A DNA stretch of 64,000 nucleotides from VXNE01 sp965200505 (GTDB taxonomy: Bacteria; Pseudomonadota; Gammaproteobacteria; Pseudomonadales; Azotimanducaceae), in NCBI GenBank assembly GCA_965200505.1, contig OZ241343.1:1984001-2048000 (forward strand), written 5' to 3'. Positions 1-8,487 of this stretch are shown here, piece after piece. Both the position numbers and the translations under genes were made by a program. The notes under the pieces were generated by a model. That model was not told the origin of the DNA, did not search any database, and saw only the letters and a program-made list of their open reading frames with translations. Within the stretch, counting starts at the first letter, position 1. The number at the start of each line of letters is the position of its first letter.

Positions 1-981
1 GAGGAAGTCCGCGCCGCTGTCGCAATCGATGATCAGCGCGCCGATCCGCGCCAGTTCCGAAGCGTCCTCGACGCCAGCGAGAACCGCCTCCAGCTCGGCG
101 CCGGCAGCGGCGCCGAAGCGCTGGCTGGCTTGGCTGCACAGCAGCGCCCGTTGGCCCTCCCGACGCCCAGCCCGCATTCCCTCCCGCCGGCCTTCCCGCC
201 GGCCCTCGGCGATCTTCTGCTCGTCCCATTCCCGAAGCGTCTCCGCAAGCATCGTCGTCTCCTTGTCGTCAACCAAAGCCGGCATCCGTCCGCCCAGGCG
301 CGGACTCAGAGTGCCACCGCACCATGCCACGAACGACCGCCACAGTTCCTGGTCGTCCGCCGCCGAGATCAGCGCCACGGCCCGCTCGAGCGCCGGCGCC
401 AGCCCTTGCGCCGATGCGGCGTCCAGCGCCAGCACCGCCCGCGCCAGGTTGCCGTCCGCCGCATCGTCTCCCGCATAGTCCTTCGCGTCAATCAGCCGGC
501 AGCGCAGGCGCGGCTGCAGGTCGCGCAATTCTGGCGGTGCCCACTCGCGCTCGTCCAGACGCAGCGGCGCGTTCCACTTGGCGCGGCCGTTGTACACCAC
601 CAGCGGCACATGTGTCACGACGCGCCCGCCCTCCGCCGCCATCCAGCCGGTGCGGCGCAGTTCCCGGGGCAGCAGCGCGACGTACTCCAGCAGACGCTCG
701 GCCATGTGGGCGTCCGGGCTTGATTGAAATTCGATGTGGAACATCACCCCGGCGCCGGCAGGGTGGCCCGTGCCGGACTTGAACGGCACCCACCAGGGCA
801 GGTCGGCGCGCCGGGTGCGCAAATCCTCCGAGACGTGCTCCGCCGGCAGGCGTTCCATGCGGTCGAGGTCCAAGTCGTCCACCCAGGGATCGCCGAGCAG
901 GCGGACGAGGCCCACGACCACGGCGCGGTGCGAGAACAGCCGCTTGCTGGCCTGGTCGCTTTGCTGGGTCTGTCGTGCCAT
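1..981 (-). CDS. Rpn family recombination-promoting nuclease / PD-(D/E)XK transposase-like protein, partial
   Basis: The frame opens with ATG at 981 (MARQTQQSDQASKRLF) and stays open through base 1, so the C-terminus lies outside the window. The N-terminus has the Rpn/YhgA-like layout: DPWVDDLDLDRMERLP, then a strand with VMFHIEFQSSPD (the E-x-Q nuclease signature around residue 85), then VPLVVYNG. The second half carries the Arg/Gly/Glu coiled segment EGRREGRREG typical of this family, followed by an Ala-rich helical tail. Family members are DNA endonucleases that promote RecA-independent recombination. Its 5' end abuts a truncated carboxylesterase on the other strand, consistent with insertion or local rearrangement. 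The family call is confident; activity is inferred. Confidence 0.85.
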   Translation of the reverse strand, partial: MARQTQQSDQASKRLFSHRAVVVGLVRLLGDPWVDDLDLDRMERLPAEHVSEDLRTRRADLPWWVPFKSGTGHPAGAGVMFHIEFQSSPDAHMAERLLEYVALLPRELRRTGWMAAEGGRVVTHVPLVVYNGRAKWNAPLRLDEREWAPPELRDLQPRLRCRLIDAKDYAGDDAADGNLARAVLALDAASAQGLAPALERAVALISAADDQELWRSFVAWCGGTLSPRLGGRMPALVDDKETTMLAETLREWDEQKIAEGRREGRREGMRAGRREGQRALLCSQASQRFGAAAGAELEAVLAGVEDASELARIGALIIDCDSGADFL

Positions 982-1056
982 GGGCGCACTGTGCGCCGGC
1001 AACGGCCTTGGGCGAAACGGCGAAAGGCTGAAAGTGCTGTGCGAGATCGGCGACGG

Positions 1057-1369
1057 CATGATGGGTGCGTTGCACGGCGTGGACATCGCCTTTCCATTCG
1101 GCACCCACGCCGCGACGCCTGTGGCCGGCGAGTTCTTCGGCCAAGGCCCGGCCGCGGATGCCCTCGCGGACGCGGTGATGAGCGCGTGGAGCGCCTTCGC
1201 GCACCGCGGCGACCCAAGCGCGGCCGGCTTCGGCGACTGGCCGCCCTACGACGCCGACACGCGCCCCACCCTGATGATCGGCGCCAGCGCCCGCGTGGCC
1301 CAAGCCCCCTACGAAGCCGAACGACGCGCCTGGGACGGCATCGCCACCGAGGACATGCGGAGCATGTGA
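1057..1369 (+). pseudogene. C-terminal remnant of a type B carboxylesterase
   Basis: This frame encodes only the last ~100 residues of a carboxylesterase/para-nitrobenzyl esterase. The stretch MMGALHGVDIAFPFG matches the region containing the catalytic His of the family. It is followed by the usual tail: ALADAVMSAWSAFAHRGDP, a W-P-x-Y-D segment, RPTLMIG and an ERRAWDG ending. The family is normally about 500 residues, so the Ser-containing N-terminal domain is gone. The break lies at the start of the divergent Rpn gene. No start codon or ribosome-binding site suits this piece, so it is probably not translated. Confidence 0.75.
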
Positions 1370-1740
1370 GGGGTTCGCTCGGCGCTCAAAGCAGGCGTTC
1401 CGCGACTTCGCGCAGCCTCTCGTTCGAAAATGGCGCCGTCCGGCCTCAGCAGGCGCATCATCTCCGCGAGGCAGTCTCGCTGCCATGCGACGTAGCGCTC
1501 GTTGGGCATGCAGTCGTCATGGCCATCGTAGCCAGACTGCAACGCCGCCTTCGGCCACTTGCCCTTGCGTCCGTTCTTGAGGCCGTTGCCCGTGCTGTTC
1601 TTGATGTTGTAGGGCGGACTGGTCACCACCAGGCAATCTCCATGGTGGATGATGCCCCGGAGCGGGCGCGGCGCGGCGGTCTTCGCGGGCCGGTGGGCAA
1701 CCTTGTCGTCGGTGATGGCGTCGAGTTGGGCCAAGCTCAT
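1309..1740 (-). pseudogene. Truncated DNA methyltransferase remnant (TSPPYN motif)
   Basis: ATG at 1740 opens a frame containing GDCLVVTSPPYNIKNSTG, the catalytic motif IV of N4-cytosine/N6-adenine methylases, and then ERYVAWQRDCLAEMMRLLRP. Two things show decay. The segment normally separating GDC from the TSPPY motif is missing, and after RPDGAIF the frame leaves the family into unrelated sequence that is antisense to the esterase remnant. The S-adenosylmethionine motif (FxGxG) is absent. Just upstream, a 22-codon tail ending at 1738 overlaps this start in an ATGA junction and may be the end of a lost partner gene. This is probably the remains of a restriction-modification locus. Confidence 0.7.
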
Positions 1741-1817
1741 GCCGTGATCTCCGCGTAGGTGATGCGATGCGTGAATGTCTTGCGGACGAATGGCGCCGAA
1801 TGGTAACGCGGGGCTGG

Positions 1818-1909
1818 CCGCCGGCGTTGCGAGGCCGGAGCGCCGAAGCGATACAGTGTGGTTTGGCTCAGCGAGTTAGGAGGCTTGACACGAGGGGCTC
1901 TTCGCCAAG
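1818..1909 (+). repeat. 92-bp direct repeat, copy A (decayed 5' region of the subunit III gene)
   Basis: This segment aligns without gaps to 8396-8487, with about a dozen mismatches in 92 bases. Copy B holds the promoter region, the ribosome-binding site (TTAGGAGG) and the first codons of the cytochrome oxidase subunit III gene. In copy A the GTG start has become GAG, so it cannot start translation. The two copies flank the giant surface-protein gene in direct orientation; that gene's stop codon lies 5 bp beyond this copy. Confidence 0.85.
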
Positions 1910-1913
1910 GGGC

Positions 1914-4900
1914 TCAGGCGTCGGGCGGCCCCTCGACGAGGATCAGGCGCCAGCCGCGCAGGCCGCCGCGCATGGGGAGCGTCGCCCGCACCGTGAACGC
2001 GAGCGTCCCGGTCTGCCCGTGGGCGTCCGTGGCCGTCACCGTCACGGTGGCCACGCCGTCGCCCTCGGCCTCCACCACCAGCACGCCGGCCTCGACGCGG
2101 ACGCTCGCCACCGACGGGTCGGAGGACCGCGCCGCGTAGGTGAACGCCTCGCCGGGCGCGGCGTTGAAGCGCTCGGCCAGGGGCAGCCGCAGCGTGTCGC
2201 CGTCCAGCGCCTGCTCCGGCAGCGTGGTGGCCCGCGGCGGAACCTTGTACAGCGTCAGCGGCTCGCCGGCGACGGTGGCGAAGCCCGAGAAGCACGGCAC
2301 GTCAACCAGCCCCTGCTCGCAGCGGGCGTCCGGGACGGGTTCCGGCCGCGCGGTGAGCGTCAGCGGGGCGCCGCCGTCCGCCACCTCGACCGGCTCGCCT
2401 TGGGCGGCGCCGGCCGGCACGGACACCTCACCCGCCGGGCCGCCCGCCAGCGCGGCGCGCAGCGTGAACGGGGCGCCTTCCGCGACCCGCGCCGCCACCA
2501 TGGCCGGGCCGGGCAGCCACGGGTCCGCGTCCGTGCGCGCGAGGCCGACGGCCAGCATGAAGGGGGCGCCCGGGTTGCCGTGCAGGCGCAGCTCCTCCAA
2601 CGCGCCCAAGCCCGCGAACAGGCCGGCCGGCAAGTCCGCCAGCCGGTTGCCGTCCAAGCGCAGCGCCCGCAGCGGGCCCAGGCCCGCGAAGGCGCCGCCC
2701 GGCAGCGCGGCGAGCGCGTTGCCGGAGAGGTGCAGCCGCCGCAGCCCGGTGAAGCCGGACAGCGCGTTCGCCGGCAGTTCCGCGAGGCGGTTGCCGGACA
2801 GGTCCAGCAGCCGCAGCGCCGGATGCTTCAGGCCGGCCGGCGGCGCGTCGATGCGGTTGCCCCGCAGCTGCAGCGACCACAGGTTCGGCAGCGCCGCCAA
2901 GGCCGCGGCCGGGAACGCCGCCAGCCGGTTGCCGGAGACGTCCAGCAGCAGCAGGTTGGAGAGCTGCAGCAGGTCCTCGCCGCGCAGCCGCTCGAGGCCC
3001 GCGTCCCGCAGCCGCAGCGACGTCCACCGCGACAGGTCCGCCACCGCCTCGCAGGGCCGCGCCCGGCGCAGTTCGTCGCGCACCGCCGGGTCGCGGTCGC
3101 AGACGCCCTCGTCGATGGTCGCCGTCGCCTCCGCCTTCAGGCCCAGGCCGTAGGCGGCGTCCTCAGCCGGCACCGCCAGCGTGGCGATGAAGTGTTCGCG
3201 CAGCGGCTCGACGACGTCATCGTCCAGGATGGGCACCGTGATCTCCGCCGCCGTCGCGCCGGCGGTGAACATCGCCGTGCCGCCCGTGCCGCCATCGTGG
3301 TCGGATTCGTCGGCCGCCGGATCGTCGCCGGCCATGAGGGTGTACGGCACCGCCAGCGCCGCCGGCACGGGCCGGCTCGCCGTCAGCGTCAGGCGCACCG
3401 TGCCGCCCTCGGGCGCCGAGGCGTCCGCGGCGAAGGACACCGTCACGCCGGAGCGCACCTCGAAGCTCAGCGAGGCGCTCAAACCTTCCGGGTCCGTGGC
3501 CGTCACCGTGACCGTCGCGCCGCCGTGCCCCACGCCCTCCACCTCGACGGCCGGCCAGGCCAGCCGCGCGGCCGCCACCGCCGGGTTCGAGGACGAGACC
3601 GCGTAGGTCAGCAGCTCCGGCTCCTCGTCCGTGAACAGCCCCGCCAGCGCCACCCGCGCCGTGGCGCCGAGGGCCAGGTCGATGTCGTCCACCGAGCCGA
3701 CCGCGACCGGCGGCTCGTTCGGCAGGGGCGGCGCGTCGTCGTCGGCCACCGTCACCTGCACGCTCGGGATGGCCAGCGTCGCCGGGTAGCCGACGGCGGC
3801 GCAGGCGGTGGTGATGGAATGGCGCAGGGTGACGCTCTCGGTCTCGCTGTCGTCGTCCTGCCCGGCCGTCACCGTCACCGTCTGCGGCGTGTTCCAAGTC
3901 GTCGCCGAGAAGGCCAGCGCGGTGGGATCCACCGTCAGGTCCGGGTTGGCGCCCGCCACGGACACGCCCACGCCGCCGGCGCAGCCGGTGGGCGCGTCGC
4001 TCAGCGCCAGCGTGTAGGCGCCCCGGTTGGCGGCGCCGGCGCCCGGGTCCTCGTTCAGCGACAGGCTGCGCCGCGACACCAGCACCGACGGCGGGGTGGG
4101 CGTCACCGGCAGCGTGCCGGTGGTGAGGTTGCTGGACGCGGAGTGCGCCGCCGCCAGCACCGTCACCGCCACCGTGGACGCCGCGTTGAAGCCGTAGCCG
4201 GCGCCCGTCACCAGCGACAGCGTGGCCGTCGTCGAGCCGGACGTGACCGCGGACACGCTGCCGATGGAGAGGCCGGCGATGGTCGGGTTGGTGACCAGCT
4301 GGAAGCTCGACGCGCCCACCCCGCTGGCGTAGGTCGCGCCGATCAGCGTCACGGTGAGGGACGCGCCGTTCAGGTTCGCCTCGGTGAGCGGCGACGGGCT
4401 GGACGCGAGCGACGCGCCGGCGTTCACCGTGACCGTGAACGTCAGCGAGGCGCTGTCGGTTCCGGCCGTGTTCGTGTCCAGGTCCGTCGCCGTGATGGTG
4501 ACCGTCATCGCGCCCGCGGTGGCCGCGTCCGGCGTGCCGCAGACCTCCCGCGCCTCCGTGCCCGCACAGCCCGGCGTGTCCGTGCCCGTGGCGTCGAACA
4601 CCAGGCCCGACGGCAGGTTGGCGGCCGCGTAGGTGAGGGTGCCGTTGCCGCCGCTCGCGGCCGGCACCACGAAGTCCGTGATCGCCGCGCCGGCCGGGTA
4701 GGTCTTGTTGGACACCGAGCCCATGCCGAACGACGGCGCGCTGTCCGCCGCCACGCTGTAGGCGAACGACAGGGTGGCGCGGTCGCCCACGCCCATGTTG
4801 GTGTCGCCGTCCTGCGCGGTGATGGTGATGGTGCCGCTGCCGCCGACGCTCGGCGTGCCGCAGATCTCCCGCGCCTCGTTGCCGGAGCAGCCGCCCGAGT

Positions 4901-7900
4901 CCGTGCCGGTGGCGTCGAACACGAGGCCCGTCGGCAGGCCGGACGCCACGTAGGTGATCGTCCCGTTGCCGCCGCTCGCGGCCGGCACCTGGAAGTCCGC
5001 GATGGCCGTGTTGGTGAAGAACGCCTTCTCCGGCACCGAGCCGGAGCCGAACGACGGCGCGGCGTCCGACGCCACGGTGATCGTGAACGTCAGCGTGGCG
5101 CGGTCGCCGGAGCCCAGGTTGGCGTCCGAGTCCCGGGCGGTGATGGTGACCGTCCGGGCGCCGCCGAGGACGGTCGGCGTGCCGCAGATCTCCCGCGCCT
5201 CGGCGCCGGTGCAGCCGGGCGTGTCCGACCCGGTGGCGTCGAACACGAGGCCCGTGGGCAGGCCGGACGCCGTGTAGATGATCGTCCCGTTGCCGCCGGT
5301 GGCGGCCGGCACCTGGAACTCGGCGATGGCGGTGTTGACGGCGAAGGTCGCGTCGGTGACGGAGCCCATGCCGAAGTCCGGCGCCGTGTCCGTCTCCACG
5401 GTCACGGAGAACGTCAGCAGGCCGCGGTCGGCGGCGGCCATGTTGGCGTCCCCGTCCTGCGCCGTGATGGTCACCGTCGCCGCCGCGGCGGCCGTGGTCG
5501 GGGTGCCGCAGACCCGCCGCGCCTGGCTGCCCGGGCAGCCGGGCGAGTCCGACCCGGTGGCGTCGAAGCGCAGCCCGTCCGGCAGGTTCGAGGCGTCATA
5601 CGTGATGGCGCCGTTGCCGCCGCTCGCGGCGGGCACCGTGAACTCGTCGATGGCCTGGCCGGCGACGAAGGTCTTGGCGGTGACGGAGCCGCCGCCGAAG
5701 GACGGCACGAGGTTCGCGTTCACGGTGACCATGAACGTCAGCGTGGCGCGGTCGGGGGCGGCCCTGTTGGCGTCGCCGTCCTGCGCGGTGATGGTCACAG
5801 TCACGGCCGAGGCGGCCGTGGTCGGGGTGCCGCAGACCTCCCGCGCCTCCGTGCCCGGGCAGCCGTTCGTGTCCGTGCCGGTGGCGTCGAACACGAGGCC
5901 CGTGGGCAGCCCGGACGCCTCGTAGGTGATCGCGCCGTTGCCGCCGCTCGCGGCCGGCACCTGGAACTGGTCGATGGCCGAGCCGGCGATGTAGGTCTTG
6001 TTGGTGACGGAGCCGGAGAAGGACGGGGCCGTGTCAAAGACGATGGAGAAGGTCAGCGTGGCGCGGTCGGTCGGGGCCACGTTGGCGTCCGCGTCCCGCA
6101 CCGCCACCGTCACCGTCACCGTTCCGGTCCCCGAAGGCGTGCCGCACACCGTGCGCGGCGCCATGCAGGTTCCCGAGCCGTCCTCGTCGAAGACGAGCCC
6201 GCTCGGCAGGCCGGTCACCGTGTAGTCGTAGGTGCCGTTGCCGCCGGTGGGCGGCGGGATCTGAAACGCCTGGATCGCCGTGCCAGGCACCACGGTCCTG
6301 GTGGCCACCGTGATGCCGGTGTAGCTCGGCGCCGTGTCCGTCTGCCCGCTCAGCTGCGCCGTGAACTGCGTGGCGGCGGAGTGGCCGCCCCACTTCAGCG
6401 CCGGGTATTGGTTGCCCTGCCCGAAGTCCCACGCGGCGTCGTCCGCGTCGATGCGGCCGTCGCCGCTGGTGTCGTAATCGTCCCAATGGGCGTAGATGCC
6501 CGTCGCCGCGGTGGGCGCCTGCAGCTCGGCGGTGGTCTTGCCGTCCGAGTTCGGCGAACCGGGGCTGGTCGTGCGGGTGGTCGTCTGCCTGTCCCAATAG
6601 GCCCTGTCGATGGTGTCGCCGCCAGATTGGCCTTGGCCAAACAAGGCACCCAATTCAGGCGCCACGTTTCCGATCCTAGTCGCCGGCGTATTTATGGCCC
6701 CGACGACATAGCTGTTGTATGCGCGGCAGCCGTAGCTGTAAGCGATGGCCCGTTGCCTTCCATCGGACGAGAGTGTCACGGAGGACGTTTGACTAACCCC
6801 CACCAAGCCGCCTTGTGCGAACGCATTCGATAGCGAAACAGCGGAATAGGACGTGTGGATGGTGCTCCCGGCGCAGGCCCCCACCAAACCACCTGCATGA
6901 TTAAACACACCTGTATTGTTATCGAGAGCCACGGTGCCCCGTGCGTAAACTCCCGCCATGGTGCTGCCCTTGAAGATTCCGACCAGAGGGCCAAAATAGC
7001 CGGCGGGGCTGTCGCTGCCGCCATTGCCGGCGTCGACGTCGAGAACGGCGACGGATTCGATTCGCCCGTACCTGACCAAAGTGAAGAGTCCCTGGCCATC
7101 GTATGAGGTGGTACTATCTTTCATATACAGGTTCGACACCGTGTGGCCGTTGCCCCGGAACGTTGCCGTGAACGGCGAGTCCGCCTTCTTGTCCTGCACG
7201 CCGATGGCGTTCCAGCCGTCGTCGCCGTTCCAGTAGGCGTCTCCGGAGTCCGCCATGCCGTCGCCGTCCGTGTCCAGGTCGATGTCCGCCATCAGCTCGT
7301 AGCCCGTGCAGTTGCCGGTCTGGTCGGAGTCGCTGGTGTCCGGGCAGCCCATGCCGGCGGCGGGGCTCGGGAAGGCGCTGGTGCCGCCGGTGGAGTAGCC
7401 GGAGTTCAGCGACGAGCCGTTGCCGTCCAGGTCCCAGCGCATGGCGTTCAGCTGCGCGTGGCCGCTGATCTCGATGAGGCCGTCGTCGTCCGTGTCGTAG
7501 TCCGTGCCGGTCCTCGCGTCGTCGTCCTTCACCGTCGCCCGCACCGTGCGGTTCGCCGCGGTGCTCGACGAATAGCCGCCGCCGGTGGCGACGTTGGTCA
7601 CCAGCGCCACCTCGTCCACGGTGTCCGTGTCGTCGGCCACCGCGGTCAGCGTGACCGTCTTCGGGGTGTTCCAGTTGGTGGTGGTGAAGGTGAGCGTGGC
7701 CGGCGAGCGGGTGACCGCGGCCGTGTGGTCGCTGGTGACGGTGACGGTGACGTTGCCGGTGGGCGGGCTCTCCAGCGCCACGGTGTAGGTGCCGGTGCCG
7801 CCCTCGGTGAGCGCGACGTCCTTGGTGGAGACGATCACCCAGCGCGCCACGCCGATGGCCTGGGTGGCGGTGGTGAGCGCGGCGGTGTGCAGCGTGCCGG

Positions 7901-8168
7901 CGGCGGCCACGGTGACGGCGATGGTGGCGGCGCTGTCGAAGTCCGAGCCGTCGTGGTGCAGGCGCAGGGTGGCGGCGGTGCGGCCGCTGTTGAACGACAC
8001 GCTGTGGACGGTGAGGCCGGGCACCGCGGTGGTGAGCGTGAAGTGGGAGGTGTTCGCTCCGGTCGCGTAGGTGGTGCTGGTGAGGGTGACGGTGAGCGTC
8101 GCCGTGCGCAGGTTGCCCTGATTCAGCGTGGCGGGGCTGCTGGAGGAGATGGCGGCGGACTGCGCCAA
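1914..8168 (-). CDS. Giant multidomain surface/secreted protein (Ig-like, Calx-beta-like, LRR)
   Basis: About 2084 residues read from TTG at 8168. Upstream codons in the same frame encode a clear signal peptide core (AWVLALATLLAGAPALAQ), so secretion is expected, but no ATG/GTG/TTG precedes it in frame: a TAA lies at 8294-8292, right before a C20 tract. An ATG at 8320 would join the frame if the tract were one base longer or two shorter. Rough layout: a ~100-residue beta module (1-105); a Calx-beta-like module (to 215); an Asp-rich calcium-type and GLUG-like region (220-610); six ~107-residue putative Ig repeats (615-1255); a second copy of the first module; more Calx-beta and Ig-like domains; a leucine-rich-repeat block (about 1690-1870); and a C-terminal Ig-like domain. 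No membrane anchor or autotransporter barrel is seen. It is probably an adhesin; its ligand is unknown. Confidence 0.8.
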   Translation of the reverse strand: MAQSAAISSSSPATLNQGNLRTATLTVTLTSTTYATGANTSHFTLTTAVPGLTVHSVSFNSGRTAATLRLHHDGSDFDSAATIAVTVAAAGTLHTAALTTATQAIGVARWVIVSTKDVALTEGGTGTYTVALESPPTGNVTVTVTSDHTAAVTRSPATLTFTTTNWNTPKTVTLTAVADDTDTVDEVALVTNVATGGGYSSSTAANRTVRATVKDDDARTGTDYDTDDDGLIEISGHAQLNAMRWDLDGNGSSLNSGYSTGGTSAFPSPAAGMGCPDTSDSDQTGNCTGYELMADIDLDTDGDGMADSGDAYWNGDDGWNAIGVQDKKADSPFTATFRGNGHTVSNLYMKDSTTSYDGQGLFTLVRYGRIESVAVLDVDAGNGGSDSPAGYFGPLVGIFKGSTMAGVYARGTVALDNNTGVFNHAGGLVGACAGSTIHTSYSAVSLSNAFAQGGLVGVSQTSSVTLSSDGRQRAIAYSYGCRAYNSYVVGAINTPATRIGNVAPELGALFGQGQSGGDTIDRAYWDRQTTTRTTSPGSPNSDGKTTAELQAPTAATGIYAHWDDYDTSGDGRIDADDAAWDFGQGNQYPALKWGGHSAATQFTAQLSGQTDTAPSYTGITVATRTVVPGTAIQAFQIPPPTGGNGTYDYTVTGLPSGLVFDEDGSGTCMAPRTVCGTPSGTGTVTVTVAVRDADANVAPTDRATLTFSIVFDTAPSFSGSVTNKTYIAGSAIDQFQVPAASGGNGAITYEASGLPTGLVFDATGTDTNGCPGTEAREVCGTPTTAASAVTVTITAQDGDANRAAPDRATLTFMVTVNANLVPSFGGGSVTAKTFVAGQAIDEFTVPAASGGNGAITYDASNLPDGLRFDATGSDSPGCPGSQARRVCGTPTTAAAAATVTITAQDGDANMAAADRGLLTFSVTVETDTAPDFGMGSVTDATFAVNTAIAEFQVPAATGGNGTIIYTASGLPTGLVFDATGSDTPGCTGAEAREICGTPTVLGGARTVTITARDSDANLGSGDRATLTFTITVASDAAPSFGSGSVPEKAFFTNTAIADFQVPAASGGNGTITYVASGLPTGLVFDATGTDSGGCSGNEAREICGTPSVGGSGTITITAQDGDTNMGVGDRATLSFAYSVAADSAPSFGMGSVSNKTYPAGAAITDFVVPAASGGNGTLTYAAANLPSGLVFDATGTDTPGCAGTEAREVCGTPDAATAGAMTVTITATDLDTNTAGTDSASLTFTVTVNAGASLASSPSPLTEANLNGASLTVTLIGATYASGVGASSFQLVTNPTIAGLSIGSVSAVTSGSTTATLSLVTGAGYGFNAASTVAVTVLAAAHSASSNLTTGTLPVTPTPPSVLVSRRSLSLNEDPGAGAANRGAYTLALSDAPTGCAGGVGVSVAGANPDLTVDPTALAFSATTWNTPQTVTVTAGQDDDSETESVTLRHSITTACAAVGYPATLAIPSVQVTVADDDAPPLPNEPPVAVGSVDDIDLALGATARVALAGLFTDEEPELLTYAVSSSNPAVAAARLAWPAVEVEGVGHGGATVTVTATDPEGLSASLSFEVRSGVTVSFAADASAPEGGTVRLTLTASRPVPAALAVPYTLMAGDDPAADESDHDGGTGGTAMFTAGATAAEITVPILDDDVVEPLREHFIATLAVPAEDAAYGLGLKAEATATIDEGVCDRDPAVRDELRRARPCEAVADLSRWTSLRLRDAGLERLRGEDLLQLSNLLLLDVSGNRLAAFPAAALAALPNLWSLQLRGNRIDAPPAGLKHPALRLLDLSGNRLAELPANALSGFTGLRRLHLSGNALAALPGGAFAGLGPLRALRLDGNRLADLPAGLFAGLGALEELRLHGNPGAPFMLAVGLARTDADPWLPGPAMVAARVAEGAPFTLRAALAGGPAGEVSVPAGAAQGEPVEVADGGAPLTLTARPEPVPDARCEQGLVDVPCFSGFATVAGEPLTLYKVPPRATTLPEQALDGDTLRLPLAERFNAAPGEAFTYAARSSDPSVASVRVEAGVLVVEAEGDGVATVTVTATDAHGQTGTLAFTVRATLPMRGGLRGWRLILVEGPPDA
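4390..6345 (-). repeat. Six tandem ~320-bp repeats encoding Ig-like domains
   Basis: Within the surface-protein gene, six consecutive units each encode APSF(G)xGSV, then VPAASGGNG, then SGLPTGLVFDATG, then a Cys-containing EAREVCGTP segment and an xDGDAN strand. The units are very similar at the DNA level, especially the four central ones. Such arrays can expand or contract by recombination. The two cysteines per unit could form a disulfide within each domain. Confidence 0.8.
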
Positions 8169-8271
8169 CGCCGGTGCGCCGGCGAGCAGCGTCGCAAGCG
8201 CCAGAACCCATGCACGGAGGACGCGATTCGACGAGCCCCTGCCACGTCGGGCCTCACGCGGCCGTGAATTC

Positions 8272-8291
8272 GGGGGGGGGGGGGGGGGGGG
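8272..8291. repeat. Homopolymer of 20 G (C20 on the surface-protein strand)
   Basis: A run of 20 G lies between the signal-peptide codons and the only nearby ATG (8320) of the giant surface-protein gene. As written, the upstream frame (ATG at 8320, reading MRGARVFVSN then prolines) is out of register with the signal peptide. Adding one base or removing two restores it. Long tracts of this type slip during replication and are a known basis of phase variation. Sequencing error in the tract is the main alternative. Confidence 0.7.
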
Positions 8292-8395
8292 TTACTCACA
8301 AACACACGGGCCCCACGCATGGCGTCCACACCGTCGCTCGACAAGGCACATCAAACACCAATTTTACCCGATATGTGAAACATCCCCATACCATA

Positions 8396-8487
8396 CCGCC
8401 GGCGCTGCGAGGCTGGAACGCCGAAGCGATACAATGCGGCCTGGCATAGCGAGTTAGGAGGCGTGACACGTGGGGCTCTTTGCCAAG
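8396..8487 (+). repeat. 92-bp direct repeat, copy B (intact 5' region of subunit III gene)
   Basis: Functional partner of 1818-1909. It contains a candidate -10 box TACAAT at 8430-8435, the ribosome-binding site TTAGGAGG at 8454-8461, the GTG start at 8470 and the first six codons. The other copy retains these elements in decayed form, so this copy represents the original layout. Confidence 0.8.
8430..8435 (+). promoter_or_regulatory. Candidate -10 box for the cytochrome oxidase subunit III gene
   Basis: TACAAT matches the TATAAT consensus at five of six positions and lies about 35 bp before the GTG start. No convincing -35 box was found at the usual distance. In the decayed copy A the same site reads TACAGT. 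Confidence 0.45.

Noticed and set aside
488..1486. Minus-strand frame of 332 codons
   Set aside because: It is an alternative frame of the Rpn gene and lacks family features; the frame starting at 981 encodes the protein.
1767..6833. Very long open frame opposite the surface-protein gene
   Set aside because: It is an Arg/Gly/His-rich shadow of the Ig-repeat gene caused by high GC; no ribosome-binding site or domain.
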